Positions 34,371 to 42,402 of a DNA stretch of 64,000 bases are shown one piece after another. The position numbers and the translations under genes were made by a program. This DNA is from Agrobacterium cavarae. GTDB taxonomy: Bacteria > Pseudomonadota > Alphaproteobacteria > Rhizobiales > Rhizobiaceae. Location of the stretch: contig NZ_SISF01000027.1 in NCBI RefSeq assembly GCF_004310285.1, forward strand, positions 62,001-126,000, in the 5' to 3' direction. Numbering within the stretch: the first letter of the stretch is position 1; every line of letters starts with the position of its first letter. The notes beneath the pieces were generated by a model. It had not been told where the DNA came from and did not search any database. It was given only the letters and a program-made list of their open reading frames with translations.

Positions 34371-35308
34371 AGCTTCACCCGCGGGTCTGCAGCGACGGTG
34401 GCGATGTCAGCCAGGAAGTTGACGAGGACGGTGGCACAGGCGAACACCATCGCCACGCCCTGGACAACCATGTAATCGCGCGAGAATATAGCCCGCACCA
34501 GTAACTGGCCCATGCCTGGCAAAGCGAAGACGCTTTCGACGACGACCGTTCCGCCGATCAGCCAGCCGATATTGACGGCCAGAAGATTGATCGTCGGAAC
34601 CACGGCATTCGGCACGACATGGCGCCAAAAAACGACATGCTCGGGCATGCCCCGGGCTCGGGCGGCGGTTGCGACATCAGATTTTAGCCAGTCAATCATC
34701 GATGCGCGCAGCGAGCGCATCAGCACTGTGGACAGCGATAGAGCGATAGTCAGCGATGGCAGCACAAGATGTGTGAGCTTGTCTGACAGTGTATTGCCGT
34801 AGCCTGAAACGGGCAGGAGCGGAATGCTCACCGAAAACAGCAGGATCAGCATCAGCGCTAGCCAGAAGGATGGAAGGCCGATCCCGAAAGTGGATACGAC
34901 GCGCACCGTGTGGTCGATAAGCTGGCCTTCGTTACGCGCAGCGACAGCTGCCAGTGGCACGGCAATCAGGACAGACAGGAGCACCGAAGAGAACACAAGC
35001 GCCAGCGTCGGCTCGATGCGATTTGCGATGAGTTGCAGCACATCGATCTTGAAGGTGATCGAGCGGCCCATCTCTCCATGCATCAGGTTTTTGATGAAGT
35101 AAAAATATTGCTGCCAGATCGGTTGATCGAGGCCAAATTGCGAGCGGATATTGGCTATGGCTTCCGGCGTCGCCTTGGTGCCGAGCAAAACGCGCGCCGG
35201 ATCGCCAGGGATCAACCGGACCAGGACGAAGGTGATGATGGAAACACCGACGATCACCGGCAGGAACTGCAAGGGTCTTGCTAGAATGAAGCGATAGCGG
35301 TGTAGCAT
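34367..35308 (-). CDS. Peptide ABC transporter permease (DppB type)
   Basis: A 313-aa membrane subunit. FILARPLQFLPVIVGVSIITFVLVRLIPGDPARVLLG is the DppB entry (seen in part as IITFVLVRLIPGDPARVLLG), followed by LDQPIWQQYFYFIKNLMHG and MIDWLKSDVATAARARGM, the EAA-like coupling loop. ATG 35,308 overlaps the stop of the hydrolase gene by one base step (ATGA), so a 47-residue upstream extension is excluded. Translationally coupled at both ends. Confidence 0.94.
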   Translation of the reverse strand: MLHRYRFILARPLQFLPVIVGVSIITFVLVRLIPGDPARVLLGTKATPEAIANIRSQFGLDQPIWQQYFYFIKNLMHGEMGRSITFKIDVLQLIANRIEPTLALVFSSVLLSVLIAVPLAAVAARNEGQLIDHTVRVVSTFGIGLPSFWLALMLILLFSVSIPLLPVSGYGNTLSDKLTHLVLPSLTIALSLSTVLMRSLRASMIDWLKSDVATAARARGMPEHVVFWRHVVPNAVVPTINLLAVNIGWLIGGTVVVESVFALPGMGQLLVRAIFSRDYMVVQGVAMVFACATVLVNFLADIATVAADPRVKL

Positions 35309-36198
35309 CAGCCTTTTACATCCTCCAGGAAGGAGAGCAGCGGCGGGTAGTAACCCTCCGGATTTTCGTAGAAGGGCATATGGCTGGCATTGCGCACGAC
35401 ATTGATCCGAGCGCCATCGGGCAGGGCGTTCTTCATACGCAGCGCGCATGCCGGCGTGAGCTCATCATGCTCGCCGACGACGATCAGCACCGGCGCTTTG
35501 ATCTTCGGTAGGTCCGGAATGCGGTTCCAGTCCTTCATATTGCCGATATAGAGGAATTCGTTCGGCCCCTGCATGGCCATGTAGGGTTCCATATTCCAGT
35601 CTTGCAGCGACTGGTTGACAGGAGCTGGCCATTCGGACAGGCGGCATACATGGCGATAGTTCAAAAGGGTGATGGCCGCGAGATATTCCGGGTGATCATA
35701 GGACCCTGCTGCCTCATGCGCCTGCATCATCGCAACGGTCTCAGATCCGAGTGCGGCACGCAAACGTTCCAATTCGCTGGCAAAATGCGGCATGTCGGCA
35801 ACGGTATCGGCCAGGATCAAGCTCTTGACGGCGTCCGGAAAGGTCAGCGTGTAGTCGATGGCAAGCCATCCGCCCCACGAATGGCCGAGCAGGTGGACCC
35901 GCCCGAGCCCCAGCGTCTGGCGCACTGCTTCCGTCTCCTCAACGTAGCGTTCAATGGTCCAGAGGCCCTTGTCTTCTGGGCGCTCGGATGCGCCAGTGCC
36001 GAGCTGGTCGAAGGCGACCACGCGGAAGCCGCTGTCGATCAGACAGGAATGCGCCTCACGCAGATAGTCGCAAGGTAGACCCGGTCCACCGTTCAAGCAA
36101 AGCACGGTTTCCGGACCGTCGCCGAAAACATAGGCTACGACGCGATAACCCTGGATCGTCAGCTCGTGTCTCTCGTCCGGTTCGATTTTGCGCCACAT
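35308..36198 (-). CDS. Proline-iminopeptidase-family alpha/beta hydrolase, copy 1
   Basis: A 296-aa S33-type serine hydrolase. Oxyanion motif CLNGGPGLPCDY, nucleophile elbow GHSWGGWLA, acid in GEHDELTP and histidine in NASHMPFYE. Family members release N-terminal proline or act on small amides and esters. It heads the operon with the peptide importer. The 16-bp dyad at 36,266-36,281 ends 67 nt before its start. The layout of a PIP-type enzyme next to a LuxR solo and a peptide transporter is that of pipA/pipR loci in plant-associated bacteria. Confidence 0.88.
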   Translation of the reverse strand: MWRKIEPDERHELTIQGYRVVAYVFGDGPETVLCLNGGPGLPCDYLREAHSCLIDSGFRVVAFDQLGTGASERPEDKGLWTIERYVEETEAVRQTLGLGRVHLLGHSWGGWLAIDYTLTFPDAVKSLILADTVADMPHFASELERLRAALGSETVAMMQAHEAAGSYDHPEYLAAITLLNYRHVCRLSEWPAPVNQSLQDWNMEPYMAMQGPNEFLYIGNMKDWNRIPDLPKIKAPVLIVVGEHDELTPACALRMKNALPDGARINVVRNASHMPFYENPEGYYPPLLSFLEDVKG

Positions 36199-36265
36199 GA
36201 TTTTTCTCGCGTCTGCACAACATTTATGCAGGATTATTTCTAGAGCAATTCGGGCTCTACACTAG

Positions 36266-36281
36266 CTATCAGAAGTGATAG
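36266..36281. promoter_or_regulatory. lux-box-like dyad between pip-like gene 1 and luxR
   Basis: CTATCA-GAAG-TGATAG, six-base perfect arms. It is 67 nt before the hydrolase ATG (minus) and 57 nt before the luxR ATG (plus). The same arms recur at 37,218-37,233. Candidate binding site of the LuxR protein encoded beside it; an AT-rich TAGAAATAAT follows at a suitable distance for a -10 region on the minus strand. Confidence 0.7.
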
Positions 36282-36338
36282 GGTGAAGATGTCCAAATGG
36301 CAGGTTTAAAATTGGGCGTGGAGCCACGAGAGGTCGGC

Positions 36339-37106
36339 ATGGACGTTAAAGATGTCGAAGGGCGGTTTGCTGCGGCAACGAGCCTAGACGATCAGATCGA
36401 TCAACTTTTCCTAGCCATGCAGAACTATGGCTTCGATACGCTGATCTACGATTATACGCCCGGTCGCTATGATCTTAGCGGCCAACTGATAATCCCGACT
36501 GTGCTGGAACTGCGCAACGTCGACGAGACGATGCGTGATTATTGGTGCCAACGCGGCTACTTCCGTCACGACCCCGTGCAGCATGTGGCGCTTAGCACGA
36601 CAGGGCCATTCTTTTGGAACTATGACCCAAAGGCGAAGACGCTTATTCACGCTTTCATGAACGAAGAAACCGTGCCCGTCGCTGAATTTCTCTGGGAACG
36701 AGGACTGACGGCGGGAGTGACTGTGCCGATCCATCTGCCGGGCGGCGATTACGCCACTGTAACCGGCATTCGTGCAGGCGACCCGGTGAGGCTGGAGCGC
36801 GACGTACAGCTTTGTATGGGCGATTTCAATCTGGTGGCACATCTCTTTCAGCGCACCGCGGCGCTACGCATCGGCAGGGAACGGGCTTTGTCCAGCCTGC
36901 CGCGCCTGACCGCGCGCGAGCGCGAATGCCTGCGCTATTCGGCGGAAGGGTATTCGGCCAAGGAGATATCCCGCCTGATCGACAGGGCCGTGCCGACTGT
37001 GGTCATGCATCTCAATGCCGCAACTCGCAAGCTCGGCGCGCGGAACCGCACGCAGGCGGTCGCTCGCGCGGCGCATCTTCGCATGTTCGACCAACCGCGC
37101 GCCTAG
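36339..37106 (+). CDS. LuxR-type 'solo' regulator, plant-responsive OryR/PipR/NesR class
   Basis: A 255-aa regulator with an N-terminal autoinducer-binding-type domain (about 20-165) and a C-terminal LuxR helix-turn-helix (LTARERECLRYSAEGYSAKEI, AVPTVVMHLNAATRKLGARN). Anchored on the conserved DPV (TraR D70-P71), the ligand-pocket positions W57 and Y61 of canonical AHL sensors are Met (in DETMRDYW) and Trp (in YWCQRGYF), while W85 is kept (FFWNYD). These exact substitutions mark the plant-associated solos that do not answer AHLs. No luxI is present. ATG 36,339 has AGAGG upstream; 36,297 is an alternative without one. Confidence 0.88.
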   Translation: MDVKDVEGRFAAATSLDDQIDQLFLAMQNYGFDTLIYDYTPGRYDLSGQLIIPTVLELRNVDETMRDYWCQRGYFRHDPVQHVALSTTGPFFWNYDPKAKTLIHAFMNEETVPVAEFLWERGLTAGVTVPIHLPGGDYATVTGIRAGDPVRLERDVQLCMGDFNLVAHLFQRTAALRIGRERALSSLPRLTARERECLRYSAEGYSAKEISRLIDRAVPTVVMHLNAATRKLGARNRTQAVARAAHLRMFDQPRA

Positions 37107-37141
37107 AGCGCTGTGCGTCCGTTTGGATGCACAGCGCTCTA
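37104..37141 (+). terminator. Strong hairpin containing the luxR stop codon
   Basis: Perfect 13-base stem TAGAGCGCTGTGC/GCACAGCGCTCTA, with further inner pairing; its first three bases are the TAG stop of luxR. It acts as a probable terminator and is also the left part of the mosaic repeat that follows. Confidence 0.65.
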
Positions 37142-37203
37142 GCTCTTTGAATCGACGCATCGTGCTAATCCGAAAATCGATTACGATTTTGGGCCGATGC
37201 TGT
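37107..37203 (+). repeat. Rhizobial intergenic mosaic-type repeat, copy 2
   Basis: Hairpin module (37,104-37,141) followed by the core 37,147-37,203 that starts TTTGAATCGACGCATCGTGC and ends GGGCCGATGCTGT. The core matches copy 1 at 25,501-25,557 (minus) except at a few positions. It fills the space between luxR and the promoter of the second hydrolase. Confidence 0.75.
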
Positions 37204-37217
37204 AGGTCACCCCAACC

Positions 37218-37233
37218 CTATCAGTTGTGATAG
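37218..37233. promoter_or_regulatory. lux-box-like dyad upstream of pip-like gene 2
   Basis: CTATCA-GTTG-TGATAG; arms identical to those at 36,266-36,281, and only the two central bases differ. It ends 66 nt before the proposed start of the second hydrolase. TATCTT at 37,258 lies where a -10 box would be if the dyad centred near -42. Confidence 0.7.
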
Positions 37234-37299
37234 CTGCCGCCCCGGCAGTCATTCGCCTATCTTACTGCTCCATGATCATCGCATCCAGGGAGCGCCAAA

Positions 37300-38211
37300 C
37301 TGACATCCGTTCAAACCCGAGAAGGCTATCTTTCATTCCGTGACTATCGGACCTGGTATCGCGTTACCGGTGACCTGGAAGCAGCCAGGCTGCCGTTGGT
37401 CGTCGCGCATGGCGGTCCAGGCTGCACGCACGACTACGTCGATAGTTTCAAAGACATTGCGGCGCTCGACGGGCGCGCTGTGATCCACTACGACCAGCTT
37501 GGCAATGGCAAATCGACCCGTCTGCCGGAAAAGGGTGCTGATTTCTGGACAGTTCCTCTCTTTCTCGAAGAGCTGGATGCGCTACTGGCCCATCTTGGCA
37601 TCGCGGATCGATACGCTTTCCTCGGTCAGTCCTGGGGCGGCATGCTCGGCGCGGAACATGCGGTGCGCCAGCCGCAGGGATTAAAGGCGCTGGTCATCGC
37701 CAACTCGCCGGCCAACATGCATACCTGGGTCGCGGAAGCCAATCGTCTGCGCCGCGATCTTCCGGTCGACGTACAGGAAATTCTGCTTGCCCATGAGGAG
37801 GCCGGCACGCTGACGCATCCGGACTACATTGCCGCCTCTCGCGTTTTCTATGACCGCCATGTCTGCCGGGTGACACCCTGGCCCGAAGACGTTGCGCGTA
37901 CGTTCGCTGCCATGGATGAGGACAACACCGTCTACCGCAACATGAATGGCCCGACCGAGTTCCACGTCATCGGCACGATGAAAGACTGGACGATCGAGGA
38001 CCGGCTTGAGCGGATCAAGGCCCCGACACTTTTGATTTCCGGTGCCTATGATGAAGCCACACCGGAAGTCGTGCGTCCCTATCGCGAGCGCGTTGCGGAC
38101 ATCCGCTGGGTGCTCTTCGAGGAGTCCAGCCACATGCCGCATGTTGAGGAGAAGGAACTCTGCCTAAAGACAGTTTCCGACTTCCTGTCAGTCTACGACG
38201 CCGTCGCTTGA
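37300..38211 (+). CDS. Proline-iminopeptidase-family alpha/beta hydrolase, copy 2 (probable CTG start)
   Basis: A second S33-type hydrolase. Oxyanion [12 protein letters not shown], nucleophile GQSWGGMLG, acid in [11 protein letters not shown] and histidine in ESSHMPHVE are all present. No ATG, GTG or TTG opens the frame before the conserved N-terminal strands ([15 protein letters not shown]). A CTG at 37,300 lies seven bases after AGGGAG and gives a 303-aa protein of normal family length. The first TTG (37,396) would remove about 32 conserved-looking residues. It is related to, but not a recent duplicate of, copy 1. The matching upstream dyad suggests joint control by the LuxR protein. Confidence 0.85.
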   Translation: MTSVQTREGYLSFRDYRTWYRVTGDLEAARLPLVVAHGGPGCTHDYVDSFKDIAALDGRAVIHYDQLGNGKSTRLPEKGADFWTVPLFLEELDALLAHLGIADRYAFLGQSWGGMLGAEHAVRQPQGLKALVIANSPANMHTWVAEANRLRRDLPVDVQEILLAHEEAGTLTHPDYIAASRVFYDRHVCRVTPWPEDVARTFAAMDEDNTVYRNMNGPTEFHVIGTMKDWTIEDRLERIKAPTLLISGAYDEATPEVVRPYRERVADIRWVLFEESSHMPHVEEKELCLKTVSDFLSVYDAVA

Positions 38212-38255
38212 GCGGATTTTGGTGGTCGAGTCACGCTAGCTCAGGCCTCGTTAAA

Positions 38256-38555
38256 TCAGAGCCAAAAGATTACGACTGCGGCGCTACGAGTGCCTGGAAA
38301 GAAAGCGTGGGCGCAGCGGCTTTATCGTGTATGGATCCTGCGGCAGTCCTTGAGCAGACTGAACATGTTCTCGATCTTTTGGCGTGTTTTTATAGAGCTC
38401 CAGATTATGCGGGACGATCGCCTTGCGAATTGTCTATGATGGAGTGCAGGCGGTGATCTCACGTTTTGCCAATGCGTCTCGAAACCAGTCGGCGTCGTAG
38501 CCTTTGTCAGCGAGCAGGGTCCTGGGCGTAGTCTGTTGGCTTGCTCCGCGGGGTT
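38256..38555 (-). pseudogene. IS5-family transposase remnant
   Basis: Minus-strand translation pieced over frames gives QQTTPRTLLADKGYDADWF, then RDALAKREITAC, KIENMFSLLKDCRRIHTR, and SRCAHAFF ending at TGA 38,256. These are the C-terminal blocks of an IS5 DDE transposase. At least two in-frame stops and frame changes interrupt it, and the 5' two thirds are missing. It is dead and cannot move itself. Confidence 0.75.
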
Positions 38556-38672
38556 GCTACCCGGTTTCAGGCCGCCGCTATGCAAGCTTCAATGTTCAGG
38601 TTTTAAAGAGTACTTTTCGAAGGCACCGCCATCAGCGAGATGATGGCGCCTCACTGACCTTGCCCCCAAGTT
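38556..38672. mobile_element. Junction between IS5 and IS3 remnants
   Basis: About 117 nt between the two transposase fragments. It includes TGACCTTGCCCCCAAG (38,655-38,670), likely the terminal end of the IS3-type element next to its orfB stop. No gene is seen. Confidence 0.35.
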
Positions 38673-39319
38673 TTATCCAGTTTTGAGTTCGCTCCAGTGG
38701 TTTTGGGTTGCTGTATTTGGTGCGGTAGCGGCGGGTTGCGGTGCGGAGCCACTCCGGCCGCGCAGCACCGCATCACGTCGCGGGTTGATGGTCTGGGCGA
38801 ACTCGGCCGGTGTCAGCCAGCCGAGACCGGAATGCGGTCGATGACCGTTGTAATCGCTGCGCCAGTTTGAAAGCGCCGATCGAGCATGGGACAGTGATGA
38901 GAAGAGCGTTTCATTCAGGAACTCGTCTCGCAGCCGCCCATTGAAGCTTTCGATGAAGGCGTTCTTGATCGGCTTGCCAGGCGCGATGTAGTGCCATTCC
39001 ACCTTGGTCCGATCCGTCCATTGCAGGATCGCGTTGCTGGTGAACTCGCTGCCATTATCGCTGACGATCATCTTCGGCTTGCCTCGTCCCTCGATGATCC
39101 GGTCCAGCTCACGGGCAACCCGCAGGCCGGAAAGAGACGTATCGGCGACGAGACCCAGGCATTCCCTGGTGCAATCGTCAACGACGGTCAGCACCCGGAA
39201 CCTGCGACCATCGGTGAGTTGATCCGACACGAAGTCCAGTGACCAGCGATCATTAGCGGCAAGCTCGGGTGCCGATCGCTCGTTTCCGACCGCCGCGCTT
39301 GCGCGGCGACGGGTCGAGG
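38673..39319 (-). pseudogene. IS3-family transposase (orfB) fragment, 5'-truncated
   Basis: The frame carries the integrase core of an IS3 (IS407-like) transposase: [40 protein letters not shown] and [16 protein letters not shown], i.e. the DDE residues, up to the natural stop. The coding frame reads upstream to about 39,319 ([15 protein letters not shown]) and then ends abruptly eleven bases before the stop of the FMN reductase gene. orfA and the N-terminal half of orfB are gone. Its insertion or deletion event seems to set the left border of the sulfur island. Confidence 0.8.
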
Positions 39320-39329
39320 AATTCGCGAA

Positions 39330-39890
39330 TTACTCTGCCGCCTCTACGGTCCGTAGGGAGCGATGTTGAAGCAGCAGACTGGCTTCGTTGATCGCTTGGT
39401 CCACGCGCGCGGTGACGCTGGGAGAAGGGACGCCCTCTGCGAAATCACGGCTCGACGCGTAGATTGCCGTTGGAGTAACGAAGGCTTCGAAGAAGGCGAA
39501 GAGGGGCCGGAGTTGATGCTCGACCATGAGAGAATGGCGGTCGCCTCCGCCCGTAGCAGTCAATAACACGGGCTTGCCCCGTAGATCTGCGGGGGCGAGC
39601 AGATCGATAACGTGTTTGAATAGACCCGTATAACTACCCTTGTATGTTGGTGAGCCGATAACGAGGGCCTCTGCGTCGATGATGGTTTCTACCAGCCTTC
39701 GCGCATGTGGATCCAGGTCGGCTACCGAGCGAGCGGAGAGCAATGACAGTCCAAGCTCCACGACATCCAAAACGATGTGGCCAAGGCCGACGCGCTTGGC
39801 CAAAGCTTCGGTGACAGTTTCGACAAACCGTCTTGTGCTGGACGGACGGGTGGTATTGCCGGAAAATCCGACGATCAGATTATTGCTCAT
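39330..39890 (-). CDS. msuE: NAD(P)H-dependent FMN reductase (MsuE/SsuE type)
   Basis: A 186-aa flavodoxin-like reductase that supplies FMNH2 to two-component monooxygenases. Seen are GFSGNTTRPSSTRRFVETV (phosphate loop), IGSPTYKGSYTGLFKHVIDLL and TATGGGDRHSLMVEHQLRPLFAFF, close to the MsuE/SsuE pattern. It is last in a minus-strand series with an SfnB-like flavoprotein and two LLM monooxygenases, which need such a partner. The IS3 fragment begins right after its stop, but the C-terminus appears complete. Confidence 0.88.
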   Translation of the reverse strand: MSNNLIVGFSGNTTRPSSTRRFVETVTEALAKRVGLGHIVLDVVELGLSLLSARSVADLDPHARRLVETIIDAEALVIGSPTYKGSYTGLFKHVIDLLAPADLRGKPVLLTATGGGDRHSLMVEHQLRPLFAFFEAFVTPTAIYASSRDFAEGVPSPSVTARVDQAINEASLLLQHRSLRTVEAAE

Positions 39891-39940
39891 TGAAGATCCA
39901 TTTTTTGGCGCGGACGCCTCTTACGATTTGATTATGCAGG

Positions 39941-41119
39941 TTAGGCGGTTTTGGCGATGGCGAGTTTGGGAGGCAATGCCTGCTCGGTTTCGGCCTTGTC
40001 CCAGCGGTCAAAGGCAGCCTTGCCAAGGATCGCAACAGAAGTGTCTTCCTGGGGGGCGTGGACGAGGACGGATTGAACGTTGCGGAAGTGGCGTTCGAGG
40101 CCGAGGTCTTCGTTGAGGCCGGGATTGCCGATGCCGCGAACGGCGATCTGAACCGCTTCCCTGATCTGGCGTCCTGCAAGAAGCCGCGCGCGGATCAGGC
40201 GCTCGGCATCGCTCAGATCGCCATCGAGCGCCCCGAAGATGATCTGGCGCGCCCCGGACACCAGAAGGTCGATTTCACCGGAAAGCGTGATGAAGCGCTC
40301 GGTCTTGGCAATGGGACGGCCAAGATTGGTTGGAACGCGCTCGTGGGCGAAGCGGATGAAAGCCTCCTGAGCAGCTTCCGCCGCGCCGAGATAGATCGCT
40401 GTCAGCGCAAGCGTCATGGCGGCATGGCCGCGATTATCCTGTTCGGCAACCGACGGATCGACGAGATCAAGTACGTGTTCCGCCGGGATCTCGACATTGC
40501 TATACTCGACGTCGTGCGAGCCGGTCGCCCGCATTCCAAGACTTTTCCAGTTCTCGATAATGGTAATACCGGGCAGGCCGTTTGGAACGACGAAGGTTCC
40601 AACACGCGGCTGGTGCTCATCCGTATGCGCCCAGACGAGAAAATGTGTGAGACCATGCGCGCCCGTGACGAAACGTTTGCGACCGGAGATTGACCAGCCA
40701 TTCGCCGTCTTCCTTGCAACGGTGGCTGGAAGGCCGCCGCGTGCGGGCGACCCGAGTTCGGGTTCAACGCGAGCGGCGTTCAGCAGAAGCGGCTTTTGCC
40801 TGGCCTTCGACAACAGCTCCTTATAAAGCCCCTCAGGCCAATGTCCTCTCTTTGCCTGGGCCAGATGATTGAACAGGGTCATGGCGGTGATGAGTGCGAC
40901 CGAGGGATCGCCGCGCCCCAATGCGGCGAGAATGTGCGCCGACGTGCTGAGTGTGCCGCCCTGACCGCCATAGCGCGTAGCCACGGTGCTTTCGAGAAGA
41001 CCCGCCCGATGCACCGCGCGTATGCCGGCCCAGGGGAATGCGCCGGTGCGATCGGATTCCGGGGCTGCCGCAGCCACCTCACGAACGGCGTGCTCGAGTG
41101 TCATGGGTTCGTAAGACAT
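39941..41119 (-). CDS. Acyl-CoA-dehydrogenase-fold flavoprotein, SfnB/DszC-like
   Basis: A 392-aa protein of the acyl-CoA dehydrogenase fold, but of the monooxygenase branch that works with free FMNH2 (DszC, SfnB). It shows ATRYGGQGGTLSTSAHILAALGRGDPSVAL, TANGWSISGRKRFVTGA and SLGMRATGSHDVEYSNVEIP (parts of the flavin and substrate site). The catalytic glutamate of true dehydrogenases is not evident. It lies between an FMN reductase and LLM enzymes, so a role in oxidising an organosulfur compound is inferred. 50 nt from msuE. Confidence 0.83.
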   Translation of the reverse strand: MSYEPMTLEHAVREVAAAAPESDRTGAFPWAGIRAVHRAGLLESTVATRYGGQGGTLSTSAHILAALGRGDPSVALITAMTLFNHLAQAKRGHWPEGLYKELLSKARQKPLLLNAARVEPELGSPARGGLPATVARKTANGWSISGRKRFVTGAHGLTHFLVWAHTDEHQPRVGTFVVPNGLPGITIIENWKSLGMRATGSHDVEYSNVEIPAEHVLDLVDPSVAEQDNRGHAAMTLALTAIYLGAAEAAQEAFIRFAHERVPTNLGRPIAKTERFITLSGEIDLLVSGARQIIFGALDGDLSDAERLIRARLLAGRQIREAVQIAVRGIGNPGLNEDLGLERHFRNVQSVLVHAPQEDTSVAILGKAAFDRWDKAETEQALPPKLAIAKTA

Positions 41120-41236
41120 GTGGGAGCGACCTTATGGCTGAGAGAGCGACGCAGTGTTTCGCTGCGGCCACCTCGTTGACTTGAAAGGAAAATCCGTCCG
41201 ATTGAGGCACCGGACGGTATAGTTGCTGCATGGCGC

Positions 41237-42343
41237 TCAGGCGGCGGCCGCCTTGCTCTTGGCGTCCTCGCGCTCGCGGATGCCGTCGCGCACTAGCGGC
41301 AGGATGTATCGGCCGTAATCGACGGCATCGTTATAATTGTCATAGCCGCGGATAGAGATCAGATCGCAGCCGAGATCGATGTAATCGAGAATGGAGTCTG
41401 CGATGGTACGGGGCGATCCAACAAGCGCCGTCGTCGCGCCGCTTGCATTGGTAGCAGTCACGGTGGGGTACCAGAGCGCCCGGTCATGCACATCGCCGCG
41501 TTTGGCGATATCGAGAAGCCGTTGGGAGCCGATATTGGCTGGCGTCGCCGCATTGAGAGGACTGCGGGAGAGACCCTTCTGGCGGTTTGCGTTCAACTGG
41601 TCGAGCACGCGATGCGCCTTCTCCCAGGCAAGGTCATCGGTCTCTGCCACGATGGGGCGGAAGGTGACCCAGATGCGCGGGCGATCCGTTCGGCCCGCCT
41701 TTGCCGCTTCGGCATAGATGCGGTCGATCTGTTCCTTGGTTTCTTTCAGAGGCTCACCCCAGAGGCCGAAGATATCGCAGAGCGAACCGCCGATGCGATA
41801 GGCAGCATCGGACGAGCCTCCGAGCGAGATCGGAATCACGCCATTGGTCGGGCGAACGGAGCTGCGGAACTGCTTGAATTGGTAATATTTGCCATCGAAG
41901 TCGAAAGGCTCTTTTGAAGTCCATGCCAGCCGAAGAATGCGAATATACTCCTCCTGGCGCTCATAACGCTCTTCCTTGTTGAGGAAGTCGCCTTCACGCG
42001 CCTGCTCTTCATCGCTGCCGCCGGCAATGAAGTGAACGACGACGCGCCCGCCGCTCAACTGATCGAGTGTAGCAAGCGATTTGGCCGCCACCGTCGGGTA
42101 CACGGTGTTCGGTCTGAGCGCGACGATGATCTTGATGTTCTTCGTATGCGCAAGCACCGTCGCTCCAATCGTGAAAGGATCGAATGACGAGGACGAATAC
42201 GGGATAAGAGTATAGTTGAAGCCGTAGTCGTCCAGTGCGCGCGCATAGCGTTCCAAAAATTGCGGATCGACTGCTGCATCGGGAATTGGGTTCAAATCGT
42301 TGGACGCGTTGGGGAAACTGACGCTGATGAATTCGGCAGCCAT
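41237..42343 (-). CDS. LLM-class flavin monooxygenase, alkanesulfonate-type
   Basis: A 368-aa TIM-barrel FMNH2-dependent monooxygenase of the SsuD/MsuD branch. Motifs are IIVALRPNTVYPTVAAKSLATLDQLSGGRVVVHFIAGGSDEEQAREGD (visible as TLDQLSGGRVVVHFIAGGSD), YYQFKQFRSSVRP and SLGGSSDAAYRIG. It cleaves C-S bonds of a sulfonate or sulfone and releases sulfite. It starts 79 nt from the 42,422-42,440 dyad, so it may head a second transcript together with the SfnB-like gene and msuE. The substrate is unknown. Confidence 0.88.
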   Translation of the reverse strand: MAAEFISVSFPNASNDLNPIPDAAVDPQFLERYARALDDYGFNYTLIPYSSSSFDPFTIGATVLAHTKNIKIIVALRPNTVYPTVAAKSLATLDQLSGGRVVVHFIAGGSDEEQAREGDFLNKEERYERQEEYIRILRLAWTSKEPFDFDGKYYQFKQFRSSVRPTNGVIPISLGGSSDAAYRIGGSLCDIFGLWGEPLKETKEQIDRIYAEAAKAGRTDRPRIWVTFRPIVAETDDLAWEKAHRVLDQLNANRQKGLSRSPLNAATPANIGSQRLLDIAKRGDVHDRALWYPTVTATNASGATTALVGSPRTIADSILDYIDLGCDLISIRGYDNYNDAVDYGRYILPLVRDGIREREDAKSKAAAA

Positions 42344-42402
42344 GGGAGCTCCTTGAGGTCTCTGTGAATCTGCGTGAAGGCTAGAGGGCCGTGGGCGAAC
42401 GA

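Noticed and set aside
36297-38211. An AHL synthase gene expected beside a LuxR regulator
   Set aside because: None found; the regulator is a solo and its ligand pocket is not of the AHL type.
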